Of a stretch of DNA of 64,000 nt, positions 45,570 to 56,382 are shown piece by piece; position 1 is the stretch's first letter; each line of letters starts with the position of its first letter. The position numbers and the translations under genes are program-made. This stretch comes from Adineta ricciae (taxonomy: Eukaryota > Rotifera > Eurotatoria > Adinetida > Adinetidae), in the NCBI GenBank assembly GCA_905250025.1, contig CAJNOJ010000127.1, positions 186,001 to 250,000 of the forward strand, read 5' to 3'. The notes below the pieces were generated by a model, which was not told the DNA's origin, made no database searches, and saw only the letters and a program-made list of their open reading frames with translations.

Positions 45570-46012
45570 TGTTCGTTCATGTTTGTCATGGCTATCCTCT
45601 ATGTTGTCTTGCGACAGCACATCGAAGCAGGTTTAGACGGTGAAAACGAGATCCAACCGCCCACTTATTCGTCGTCACAAGACTAGAGCGTCATCAGACG
45701 AACATGTGCTGGAAAATGATCCATCTTCCAAGCACTCTTTCGGCTTATTGGCAAATCAACCATTCATTCAACAAATCATTCGTAACAAGTTTCGAAACTA
45801 TACGATCTTAACAATTGCACATCGACTGAACACCATCATAGACAATGATCGTATTGTGATAATGAACAACGGAATCATCACCAACTATGGAACACCACAA
45901 CAATTATTATTACATATAGATGAAAATCAAGAAGAAGAAAAAGCCATATATCTTTAGTTCCATTAAAATGACATTCGTAATCTTCGCTTTTTTCTTTTCA
46001 CACTGGATGATA
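45570..46012 (+). pseudogene. Decayed partial copy of the ABCC transporter 3' end
   Basis: Four collinear blocks match the intact gene: about 27485-27537, about 27680-27735, about 27832-27900, and 28262-28515 including its stop and 3' UTR. The parts between, including the NBD2 signature and Walker B, are deleted, and there is a stop at about 45685. The last block (45765-45957) is still open and nearly identical, ending in a short Glu-rich tail. 3' UTR sequence is included but no poly-A tail is seen, so this is a decayed genomic duplicate rather than a clear retrocopy. Confidence 0.85.
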
Positions 46013-46585
46013 CGTAAATCTGGCCGTAGAAAATATCTTAATTACAAGAAAAATATAGAAAGCTTATTTGAGTACAAATGTCCCCGACATTATTTTTAAA
46101 ATAACAGCAAGTCAGATAAGTTTCAGACATACAATTTTGTGACCAAGCGTAAAAAATTTCAATTTATTATAGTGGAATGAACTGCACTGTGTTCTTTTCC
46201 TATCCATTGCCTAATGAAAATAATTGTAATCCGCATACTAAACAACCCACGAAATTACACGAGAGATCGTGACTGTATCTCTGTTTTTCTGCAATAATAA
46301 TATCAGCTACTACCATTCTACGATTCTGATATTCTATACCTGAGTATGTTTTTGGCAGAAGGAGTGATGCGATATAAACTGCAGTTCTCGTTCTATGATT
46401 AACTTGTTCGTTGTGTCAGAAAAAGATTCTTCTGGGAGTGATCTTGATTGACAGTAGATTCCTGTTGCAGAAATTCATGCTTTAAATCTAGAAATACTGA
46501 TCTGTTTTGAGCATCTTAAAGATTTGTATACTTCTCTTCTGGTTTACCTTTCAATTAGATTTATCATAACGTGCGTAACACTACA
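46013..46585. other. Intergenic upstream of the receptor
   Basis: An AT-rich spacer. No clear promoter element or gene. Confidence 0.45.
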
Positions 46586-47736
46586 ATGTCTTCGGCATTC
46601 CAGTTCGGAAATACTTCTCAAGCAAATTATATCAAATTCGGAATATTACTTACTGTGCAAGTTCCCTCCGTCATGAGCTTTCTGTGGATATTTCGTCAGT
46701 TCGCTCGTAAACATCATCTTCTCAAACAAAACCATCATCACGTCATTCTTCTTCTTTTGATCAATTCATTTCTTTTCGTTACCATTCCATTACCTTTCAC
46801 TCAAGCGTTTCTCTTCCGATCGTATGTTTACCCTTCGACGCAATTCTTCTGTTCAATGTGGATATGTATTCAGTATTCATTGAACATTGCCAATCTTTTT
46901 CTCATGGCATTTGCAAGTATTGAACGTCATTGGCTGATCTTCTATCCTAAATTCATTGACAATCGGCGACGAAAATTTCTTTTTCACTACTGTCCACTTG
47001 CATTTTGTTTTTTNTATCTTCAATCTGCATATCTATTACGTATTCATTGAACATTGCCAATCTTTTTCTCATGGCATTTGCAAGTATTGAACGTCATTGG
47101 CTGATCTTCTATCCTAAATTCATTGACAATCCACGACGAAAATTTCTTTTTCACTACTGTCCACTTGCATTTTGTTTTTTCTATCCGTTTATGTTCTATG
47201 TTTCAGCAATATTTATTCATCAATGTCAACCTTACTATGATTACAATGTGTTGACATGCCTGTGGCCTTGTTATTTTCTGAATCGAATATGGGCTTCTGT
47301 CGATCAATACTTCAACACTTATGCACCGCTGCTTTCTATCCCGATATTTTGTTCAGCACTTTATCTCCGAGTTTTCCTTCAAAAACGTACGATGAAACAA
47401 CAAGCATTCAAATGGTGTCGAGATAAAAAGATGATTTTACAACTATGGGCTATCTCGAGTTTGTATTTAGCTGTGTGGATGCCAATGCAAATATGTATAT
47501 TTATCAACGTCTATTGGGATCCACTGTTTTTATTACAGGCGCAAATTGATTATATGTATTTATTGCCCTATTTCTTACATTTAATCTATCCTTTCTTTCT
47601 GTTGATTATTTTGAAAAAAGACATGATAAAAACTACTCATAATACCATTACCGCAATGGCAATATCAGCTCTAGGTCAGAACATAGGTGGAGACAAATCG
47701 GTGCGGATAAAAGGCCGTATGGAGACAATGATGTAA
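46586..47736 (+). CDS. 7TM receptor, lineage-specific family, broken by an assembly join
   Basis: A predicted integral membrane receptor with seven hydrophobic segments. The ATG at 46586 gives an extracellular N-terminus with an Asn-x-Thr site, TM1, and TM3 ending in Ser-Ile-Glu-Arg-His in place of Asp-Arg-Tyr. After the join come TM4-TM7 and a basic tail with several Lys. The n at 47014 duplicates 141 bases (46873-47013 and 47040-47180), so the TM3-TM4 part is read twice in this sequence. With one copy removed the protein is about 330 residues. No typical Asn-Pro-x-x-Tyr is seen. There is no intron. A decayed relative lies at 39940-40090. The ligand is unknown. Confidence 0.8.
46873..47180. 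other. Unmerged contig overlap around n47014
   Basis: Bases 46873-47013 recur at 47040-47180, with a short mismatch cluster (CGGCG against CCACG). The 25 bases right after the n (47015-47039) are a poor match to the expected sequence, as at a low-quality contig end, or the two contigs come from different haplotypes or gene copies. Confidence 0.85.
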
Positions 47737-48660
47737 ATCAAATGACATTGACTACTGAGTGTTGTTCGTATAAAAACTGTATTTGTAAAAATAAAATCAA
47801 TTTGTCACTTTAATATCTTAGAACAAGATTCGAGTTGTTAATCTCCGAATTTTGATCACATTCGCTCTAGGCAAACTTTGATGAACTGTATCCACACATT
47901 CTAATTATCATTGATTTTGAATCGTTGATGAACACAAAGCCTGGTTTCCTTTTTTGTTTATTTGATTTTTATTGAGAATTGGAAAGACAAATTCATTCGT
48001 CATGATCACTTCGAAAGTAATTACATTTTGCCATCTGGATATAAAACAACTTGTTCTTCATAAAAACTGTTTCAAAAGATGCATCAAGTGAAGAATCTAT
48101 CGTTCCTACCATTTCTACTCAAATATTTCCCAATGTATCTAAGAATTTTAGTGTGTAATTATTAAAGATGATTGAATTTCCAATCTTTGCTGATTAAAAG
48201 AAAGAATCAAATTCGGGAACCAACTTAAATTATTCATTTTGCCAATCATTAGATTAAAATACTTTTATGAAAATGCTTTCTCTTTTGACACCAAATACGT
48301 CTCTATAAACAGTTTCTCTTCTTATACACATATATCGCATTACGCCATCGATTGGAACGCTATTTTTCACAAGATCTTTTTTTCATTTACAAATCACTTT
48401 CGAACTTTCAAAAAACTCTTGATTTCATCAAATACAGCCTATCATCATTACAACCGATATTTTCTGTTACTTGTCAGAGGATTCGATCACTATAATGATT
48501 ACTTTTTTCTCTTATATTATTTGATCATTGGCTGAAGAGTCTTCGCCGAAGCAAATTTTGAAATTATTCGATCTACCATCACTATCAAACTTTATTTCAA
48601 CTTTCAAGCGGCATTTTTGTTCGTTTTTGTTTATATTTTGTATCTTATTGTTCTACATCT
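47737..48660. other. Intergenic, nothing recognised
   Basis: AT-rich, with short frames only. Confidence 0.4.
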
Positions 48661-49650
48661 CATCTTTACACCAACGAAACGTCATTTGTTCAAAAGACAA
48701 AAGCACTACTCGATGTGAGGGCTGCTCTCAATCATTTCACTGACCATCGGCAACAAGTCAGTCAGCAACTTGATGAAATTCAAATGACACAAGATCTTTT
48801 CCCTCAAACACTCACAGAACACACCAATAGCTCACGAGATCATGCACTCATCAGAAAAACAGCAGAAGAAGCAAGACAACAGGTGCAGAAACATACAAAC
48901 GTGCTCACATCCGGAATAGAGAAGAAATTAAATGAATTAACAGAATAATTGCGAGAGTCGAACAGAAAATGATTATGTGGAAGAAGATATTCAGTAATGG
49001 AGCCGACAATTGACTCAAATGAATGAAGAGTTAGGAAAACTATCAAACATCAAAGTGAAGCAAAGTTCAACACCATTGATAATAATGATCAATGCTGAGA
49101 TATTTAGTAAGTTGGAATATTCGATGAGGATGAGGGTTAAATCCTTCTTCATAGTTAAATGATTCTCTTACAAATTTAAGTTTTCGTAAAATATTATTTT
49201 AATTTTTATAGACATGTTAAATATCCCAAGTATCAATGCAAATACAAAGTGGATACTGAATGGTATCACAGTGGCTGAAGGTAATGGTCAAGGCAATGGA
49301 AGAAAGGTGCACGAGAGGTTATTGTTCTTGCAGATGGCAGAGGTAGAGGAAGTAGTTTGTCGCAGCTCTCTTATCCTTAGGGGAATTGTCGTTGATCAAT
49401 TAGGAAGTGTTTATGTGGCAGATCTTCTGAATCATCGAATAGTACGATGGTGTGCGGGTTCACGAGAACCGGGAGTGTGATTGTTGGTGGAAATGGGCAA
49501 AGGCAAGGAACAAATCAATTGAGTTGGCCTACAAGTTTGTTTTTCAGCGAGGAAAACAATTTATATGTAACCAGTTATGATGGTCATCGAATCCAAAAGT
49601 TTAATTTTTTACTCATCGTTCACCTATTGTCAATTGATAAGATGAGATTC
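48661..49650 (+). pseudogene. Broken B-box/coiled-coil/NHL-repeat gene
   Basis: The order of parts resembles TRIM-NHL-like proteins. A Cys-x-x-Cys B-box remnant (Cys-Glu-Gly-Cys near 48716) is followed, in another frame, by His-Phe-Thr-Asp-His-Arg and a Gln/Glu-rich coiled coil up to a stop near 48948. More stops occur to 49080. Then, after an intron-like stretch, come NHL-type blade pieces (49214-49480 and 49447-49610), with Val-Tyr-Val-Ala-Asp-x-x-Asn-His-Arg-Ile and Leu-Tyr-Val-Thr in two frames. The frame change near 48730 falls in a repeated CATTTC motif, so a slippage deletion is likely. Not functional as it stands. Confidence 0.7.
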
Positions 49651-49659
49651 ATATCTACC

Positions 49660-52025
49660 TAATTAGTGATCGATATGCTTCATTATCTCTTTTATCACCT
49701 ATCTGCTAAACAGAAAAAGTCAAACTAACTGAGAACTGAAAGCCCAATGCCGTTGATGTATTAAAATCAAACCAGACACGCAAAATATGATTGAAAGTTG
49801 TACAAACTATCAGTATTAACTTGGTCTATCCAATCACAAGGTTTCAAATCTATAACTACTTCCATCGTTGATTTTGTAGTCGAGTGAAAGTTTTGAGACA
49901 CTTCTTAGTAAAAAAGTAATATTATCATTTGCGTATTGAACTCATCGCCGCGTAGACAAGAGAATACATTTAGTTAAAAGAAAAATTTTTCATTTTGAAA
50001 CAGTTAATGTAGATTCTCAGTAAATTTCGATTTTCTTATGGGTTTCATCATACTTAATTCTTGTGAAGTTTCATAAAAATTTTACTCGCCAATCTTGATT
50101 TACTGCCTCGACCATCAATGAAAGTAGCTATATGGTTAAAAATTTTCCATTTAATAATTCTATAGTTACGGTCAACAACATGTACATGTTCGGAAAAGAA
50201 TTTCTTTTCAATGTATGGGAAAACGAGAAAATTTAGTTTGTATTTTTTTCTAAATATGAAAAGTCTACAATAAATGAATGAATCAACATCACACTAGAGT
50301 GATATTTTCAAATTTTGTTTTCAAAAGATAAACTAATGAGGAAAAAAGAGAACGAGTTTTATCCAAACATATTTTGCTTAATTTTTTCAATTATTATCGA
50401 ACATTGCATGTTTTCTCTTTTTCAATTGTTGAAAATGATTTCCTTTGTGAGGGTTTTTTTATGTGCCACGGATGAATATCAGCAGAGCGAGATTCGTAGT
50501 GTGATAATAAGAGCATCGTTGCAGATGGAAAAAGTGAATTGCGTCCTTTTTGCAGCGGGATACGTCAGCTAGTATATATTAAAGAAAAAAAATATATGCC
50601 TGTAGATTCTGTCATTATCCTTGATTATTTACGAATTAATCAAAATTATTTTGCAAAGAGTTTATCAGATAACTTTAAGAAAAACTTAACAGTCAAGCGG
50701 TTAACCATGCTTGGTTTTGTTTATATATATAATAATCACATAGGCATCTAATTGTCTAGCGAAAAAAGTTATGCTTCAACAGGCCGTAGAATATTCGAAA
50801 TATCATTCTATCACCTTGAATAGAATAATACTATTTGTATCACAGTACTTTTTTTCTTTCTCTCTCTATCCGTACGTCATCCGGATTATATACACTTTGA
50901 TTGATATCTCGGTCATGTATTTTTATCTATATTTGAAAAGTTGATTTTACAGTACATCGATTACTGATCAACGGTGTGACTTGAAATAAACATATTACTG
51001 ATCGTTTGGACGCACATCAAGCACGTCGTCAAATAACCTATTCAGGTGCTGATACATTCCGGATTAAATACCCTAAAACGACTATTGTATGATATTTTTT
51101 GAGTAATTGCTATAACACTATCATTTATATTGCTCTTCTCGTGAAAGTTAAACACGACATATAAGTAATACGATTAATTTTAAACTTTAGCGAGATAAAA
51201 TCATGGCATAATGGCTTTGAATCAAATCAAAGAACATCTAAACAGCTAATCTTTATAAGCATAAATGGAGCATATGCATTTCTGTATATTATTCAGAGAG
51301 TCTGGATTAGAATGGCTCATTTTTTCTATCTACAATTTGATTGTTGTTGACAGTTGTAATCTTTCATAATCAGATCGGAAATGTTTGTCTGTTAAAACTT
51401 GTTTTGACCAATGAATCCGTTGAATACATAATCGAATATCAAAAATGACTAACGAAGAAAATTAATCGAAATTCGTTCTCTCTTTTCTTAAGTTACATCA
51501 ATTTTCTACATTATATACTTGTGCAAGGTTATCCTACGTAGTGGTTAATGTCGATTTTTGTCGTCGGCGTATATTAAGGTTTGTATGTAGATTTTTTCCG
51601 TCGTTTCCGATTAGTATATCACGACGAAGCGCCGTATAAGTGAAAAAATACGATAAATGTCTTCGTGCTAATTAATCGATTTTATCAAATGTTGACAGTT
51701 GCACAATAACAAAAATAACCTACTATTCAAATATGCTCTCACAGTACAAAGCCTTGGAATATGTCGAAAAGAATGACTGATCAAATGCACAATCTATTAT
51801 TCTCTGAAATTGCAAAAATATTCAAATTGGTCTTGGGGGGAAAAAGAAAAATGAAGGTTTGCCTTTGACGTAGGTGAAACAAATGCCACTGTCACTTACT
51901 GTGATTTAGCCCGTCCAAGGATACTTCTCACCCCTCACCGAACGGTGAATATAAATTAACGGTTCGATTGCAGAGATTTCACACAAATATCTTATCTCTA
52001 ATCGCTCGACAACTATACCGATCAA
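49660..52025. other. Long intergenic region
   Basis: About 2.4 kb. Frames near 50315-50751 lack family features. The knottin promoter lies at the right end. Nothing else is recognised. Confidence 0.45.
51950..51957 (+). promoter_or_regulatory. TATA box of the knottin-like gene
   Basis: TATAAATT, 76 bases before the ATG at 52026. Confidence 0.55.
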
Positions 52026-52367
52026 ATGTGCCAGCTTAGTCAAAAAATGGTTTCGGTGATGCTGTTATTATTCGCGGTATTAGTATTCTTCGGAGAAGAA
52101 GGTGTACAATCTGCTGCAGTTTCAAAACGAGAAATCGATCGATCCCTTCGTCGCTTATTTATCAATCGTGGTACTGATATTGTTGATGATAATAACGATG
52201 TTATTGGCGTTGTCGGTGGCGTTCTTGATGATAAAAATGATGAAGGGGTTGAAAAATGTGCTGAAGCCGGAACACCTTGTGGCCGTCGTCACAATGGTCG
52301 ATTTGTTTCTCTTGCCGACTGTTGTAATACGTGTGTTCGTGTTAATAACAAATATCGATGTAGTTAA
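52026..52367 (+). CDS. Secreted prepropeptide with knottin-like cysteine pattern
   Basis: 113 residues. A signal peptide (about residues 8-30; an internal Met8 is an alternative start) is followed by Lys-Arg near 34, an acidic propiece rich in Asp and Val, and a C-terminal Cys module. The six cysteines are spaced C-x6-C-x13-CC-x2-C-x8-C, which fits an inhibitor cystine knot, and the chain ends one residue after the last Cys. Knottins serve as hormones, protease inhibitors, antimicrobials and channel ligands in many animals, and nothing here picks one role. A single exon with its own TATA box and an AATAAA at 52441. The fold call is by spacing only. Confidence 0.75.
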   Translation: MCQLSQKMVSVMLLLFAVLVFFGEEGVQSAAVSKREIDRSLRRLFINRGTDIVDDNNDVIGVVGGVLDDKNDEGVEKCAEAGTPCGRRHNGRFVSLADCCNTCVRVNNKYRCS

Positions 52368-52440
52368 AGCTGGTACGTTAACACTGTCTTCGTTGATACC
52401 CTATAAGTTCTTTCTTTTTTGTAGCAAATAGAACGACATG

Positions 52441-52446
52441 AATAAA
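52441..52446 (+). terminator. AATAAA signal of the knottin-like gene
   Basis: AATAAA, 74 bases after the stop. Confidence 0.5.
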
Positions 52447-52449
52447 GAT

Positions 52450-53529
52450 ATGCAACAATAACAATATAGTACTGCATTGAACTATTATTGACATAATCAT
52501 ATTTTCTTGTTCACTTTTCGCTTACGATCCTTTTCAAAAGTTTTTCTTATTAGAATAAAACATATTATTAGAAATAGAACGTAACTTTTTGTATACACCC
52601 AACATTGAAAACTTTCGATTTTTGTGTCGTTGGTGTTTTGACATCAAACGTAACATGCTTTTAAATGAGATTTTTAGAGCATAATTTCGACTTCGGATGG
52701 TTACATGGGATTTCAACAACAAGATTTTTCTTTGATTAATTATAATAATCTCTATGGGGTTGCCGAAGACAAAGAGGCACAGTACAGACAGGAGTAATCG
52801 TATCTTTTCTTCGAGTAAACTCGATGGTCTTAATGAGTGTTTTCAATTTTGACACGATCACGGTACGTAGTGTAGTGGCCATAGAGCAGAATTCGATGCA
52901 TTAATATCATTTTCATTTGATATCGATTAAATCCATGACAAGGATTTGTTCTGTAAAGAGATGAACAATGTTGTCTCTTTACTGCAGATGTATAATTGTC
53001 AAGCAGGTTTTGTAAAACGTTCATTTGCAGTTCAATTCAATTGACTGATCGCATATCTCTCTTCAATGTTTCCAGGGAAGTAGTTTTAATATTGATCATT
53101 TGCTCAATTGTATCTTTTTAGGTCAAGTTTATCAACATAAAGGAGAAACTGTCGAGCAGAAACGAATCCAACATATGAAATCTGTTTTCGTGGACATTTT
53201 GTAATCAAGTGATATTTTGACATGAATCAAGGGGTATAAACAAGACTTTCCTTATGGCGACGGTACTCTAGATATTCATTTTCCAGGCATATTATATAGT
53301 TTAACTAAAACTCGCGGAGATTATAATCTGCGGTTCTTCTCAAAGTAATAGACGAACAATAGCGTGACTCTTTTCAGTGAGCTTTTTTCGAATGTGAAGA
53401 TTACCGAGCGATCTTTATTTTGAAATAACACATATTCGCTCAAAAACGAACACCAAACCAAGCTGGATATCAACTGTATACACCTTCTCCTTTTAAAACG
53501 TGAAACATCATATATCGATCTGCAGTAAA
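52450..53529. other. Intergenic, nothing recognised
   Basis: About 1.1 kb of AT-rich sequence with only short frames. Confidence 0.4.
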
Positions 53530-53997
53530 TCAGTGTACATGCCAATGTGGTATACTTCCTATACTACCATCACGAAAAGACAAAATCACCAAATAATAAC
53601 TATAACTTCCAAATACAGATTGATTCACAACTACAACCGATAATGTCTCGTCCTCACTACAAGCTTCACCCTTATATGAACATCCTTGTTGTGATAGCAT
53701 GACTTTATATATAGCAAAATAGTTCAAGATTATTTTTATAAAAAAAAGCCATTAAGATTCTGATACCATACGGCAGGGAATTCGATAAATAATATGTACT
53801 ATACTTCCGTCGGTAATGTTGTAATCACTTAATAACTTTGTTGAATCAAGTTTGCGGCCAGCGAATATCAGACGTTGTTGATCCGGCTCAAGACCAAGTG
53901 TATTCTTAATCTTAGTTTTCAATTGTTCGATTTTATCTGAACATTGAGCTTCGAATGCGACTTGATAGCCATCCAATGTCTTCAAAATAACTTTCAT
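53530..53997 (-). CDS. Ubiquitin-like domain protein with short novel tail
   Basis: Two exons on the minus strand, 53772-53997 and 53530-53702, sum to 132 residues in phase. The first 72 residues are a ubiquitin-like fold with the ubiquitin block Asp-Gln-Gln-Arg-Leu-Ile-Phe-Ala-Gly and Leu-Ser-Asp-Tyr-Asn-Ile. Where ubiquitin ends in Arg-Leu-Arg-Gly-Gly this protein has Tyr-Arg-Ile-Pro-Cys, so it cannot be conjugated in the normal way. The tail of about 58 residues has two cysteines, a hydrophobic stretch and a Trp-His-Val-His end, and I do not recognise it. The splice choice (donor at 53771) is by phase. Read-through would instead give an 81-residue protein. Confidence 0.72.
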
Positions 53998-54800
53998 TGT
54001 TTAATAACTTCTTCGGCAGTGATTTCTTGATGTTTTACTTGCAGAGAGTTTCGTACTTTTATTTAGAATATTGTTGGTAATTTTATTTGTCCTTTTATAC
54101 TTTTCTTCACATCTCACATCAAAATAGTCAGAAGAAAAAAAGGAATAAACCCACATAAATGAAATGGTAACATGCGTATTTCATCGATTACGTCACTTTT
54201 GCAAAAAAAAAGGTGTCAACATGCTTACTTGCTGTCGTTCAGACCATGGCATCACAAAATGAGGATAGTGATGCTTAGCTTGAATGTTCTAAAGACTTTA
54301 CACGTACATTTCATATAGTTCAAAATGCTCCGTGAAGGGATTATTAATCTTGAATAAATAGTCTCGACATTTACATTACATTTGAACATAACGCTATAGA
54401 TTTCATTTCTCAAATGAAATTCTATAACACTAATCGACTAAGCAGAGTGAAACGAACGTCGACTTAGTCTAATAGAAAATATTTTCATTAAAAATTCTTA
54501 AATTACTGTGTCTCGATCAGTGCCGTTGCCGTCATTGTAATCAAATTGGAAAATACCGTCTTGCTTCGCCTATGAATTCAATAACACTATTTCTGTCGGA
54601 GAATTGGAATCGAATTCAAATCTTCATCCTCGTTATTGTCTGGTCGCTGTCTGCATTTTAGGCAATATCAGTGTAGCGTGTACTTCCTTGGCGTATCCGC
54701 CGCTAATTTCAAACTAAAAAGTACATTCATCGTATTCTGTAAATGTCGAACTTATATAATTCAATTGTCAGTGTTTGTCGGTCGATATGTTTAGTGTTCG
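53998..54800. other. Intergenic, nothing recognised
   Basis: An AT-rich spacer. No gene is seen on either strand. Confidence 0.4.
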
Positions 54801-55375
54801 ATATCGATTGATTGATGGATGAGTTCGCAGACCGTCGCCAAACGTATTACTATCGAGAATGAGCGATTCGACCCATATTTCAGTGATGCTTGTGCAATCT
54901 TCTTCGCCATTTATGGTGTTCTGATTATCTTTTTGCATGTACTTACTCCTTAGCGCTAAAGAGTATATTCGTCGAAGTCGTGTTCGCGTCAGTCCAATTC
55001 ACCTTGAAATCATCATGGGATCATACAAACCAAGAGACCGGCAGCTTATTCGATTAATTTTCAGACAAGTTGTAGTATTCATAATATACTCATTATACCA
55101 TACGGAATCTATAAGTTATATAATCTAGTATCAAGTTTCCAAATGAAAAGTGTCGATCAACGTGCAATTAAAGGATTTGTCAACGGTATTCTTTTGACAT
55201 TGAATTGAAGGTCATTTTGATTTATTGGTCTCTTGAGATTTATTTAGATCCCGTTTTACACGTACACATTAGCATCAAGGATCTTCCGTGAAGAATGTAT
55301 TGACGCCGCGATTCGCGCTCGTACAGCTGTTTGTCGACGATTTCCAAACTTAGAGTGCAGTTTTTTATTTTTGTT
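54801..55375 (+). pseudogene. Degraded 7TM receptor gene (TM5-TM7 pieces)
   Basis: Pieces in different frames read like rhodopsin-type receptors. A hydrophobic segment near 54880-54940 could be TM5. Arg-Asp-Arg-Gln-Leu-Ile-Arg followed by a hydrophobic run near 55035-55100 looks like ICL3-TM6. Ala-Ile-x-x-Phe-Val-Asn-Gly-Ile-Leu-Leu-Thr-Leu lies near 55170-55203. A TM7-like Phe-Tyr-Thr-Tyr-Thr-Leu-Ala-Ser-Arg-Ile-Phe-Arg-Glu-Glu lies near 55255-55300. Stops break it, including near 54948 and 55206. TM1-TM4 are not seen. Confidence 0.6.
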
Positions 55376-55457
55376 CTTCTTTACAAAAGTTATTGCGTAG
55401 TAGCGATTCTTCTTACATTAGTAGACAACCTTCAATGACAATTGACATTGAGTATGC

Positions 55458-55481
55458 TTTCTTTCTTTCGAAAGAAAGAAA
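55458..55481. repeat. 24-bp perfect palindrome
   Basis: A self-complementary run of TTTC/GAAA units centred on the TCGA at about 55469. It could form a hairpin. It lies in a non-coding region after the receptor remnant. Confidence 0.8.
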
Positions 55482-55776
55482 AAGAATTTACTGATTGCCG
55501 TTCTTGCATTTTCATACTCTAAAAGTTGAAAGCTAAGTCAACAGATCCAGAAGCAAGCATGTATAGCTGCGCAAACTGATCATCGATATCATTCGATTCC
55601 AATATCCAATAAACTGTCAGGATCATCACACACTCACCCTCACGCCGAACCAGTTGAAGCAAATACAAGTGCTTATCCGGAAATTCAAACTATACCCTCA
55701 CCCACACACGAAGAACGTCTGACTCGTTGATGTATTTTTTATATAGGCATTAATAAAAAAAAGGATAGATGTACAC

Positions 55777-56382
55777 TTAAAATAGATGAGGAATCAATTT
55801 CGCTGGTACTTTTTGTGTATACTCAGCGTAAGTCGTTCCAAAATGCTCTCGTAATTCTTTTTCTTCAATGTATATGCGGTATAAAAATATCAATGTTGGT
55901 GGTATCACAATACCAAATAAGCCAAGCCAATTATTGATCAACAATCCTAAACCAATGAGTACCATCAGAACGCCAGTGTAGGATGGATGCCGCATTTTTG
56001 CATACCATCCCGATTGAATCAATGGCTGTTTGTCATTGACACGAACTGTCATGGTGAACCATTCGCCAAGTTGTTGAATAGCTTGTCGTCTTATTAAATG
56101 GCCAGTCATGATTAGAGTGAAACTAATTGGAAATGCAACGATACATCGTGAGAAAGTACCAGAGAAGATCTTTAGACCATATTCTAGACGGACAAAATGA
56201 ATTGAAGCACCCATTGAGCAAATGACGATAAGCCAGATGAAATGAAATGTTCCATGGTCTTTTGATTTTGAATGTGGATCTGTTTTGCCAGATGATATTT
56301 TCGAAAATTGCTTAAACAGTTCAAGGAGAAACCCTGGAATTCCTAAAGCAAGAAAGAGTATAAGATCGAAGTCAAAGGCCAT
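55777..56382 (-). CDS. Isoprenylcysteine carboxyl methyltransferase-like membrane protein
   Basis: 201 residues with four or five membrane segments, in the ICMT/phospholipid methyltransferase family. The C-terminal SAM-binding part shows Arg-His-Pro-Ser-Tyr-Thr-Gly near 132, and Glu-Glu-Lys-Glu-Leu-Arg-Glu-His-Phe-Gly with a spaced Tyr near 178-190, both typical of the family. True ICMT methylates prenylated cysteines at the ER. Small bacterial relatives have other or unknown substrates, and this intronless 201-residue gene looks more like those. A gene for a CaaX protein lies 12 kb away, but no direct link can be claimed. Confidence 0.82.
   Translation of the reverse strand: MAFDFDLILFLALGIPGFLLELFKQFSKISSGKTDPHSKSKDHGTFHFIWLIVICSMGASIHFVRLEYGLKIFSGTFSRCIVAFPISFTLIMTGHLIRRQAIQQLGEWFTMTVRVNDKQPLIQSGWYAKMRHPSYTGVLMVLIGLGLLINNWLGLFGIVIPPTLIFLYRIYIEEKELREHFGTTYAEYTQKVPAKLIPHLF

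Noticed and set aside
55560-55730. A coding-like Pro/His/Glu-rich stretch before the methyltransferase-like gene
   Set aside because: It has a stop at about 55728 but no identifiable start or upstream exon. It could be the tail of the receptor remnant but cannot be supported.
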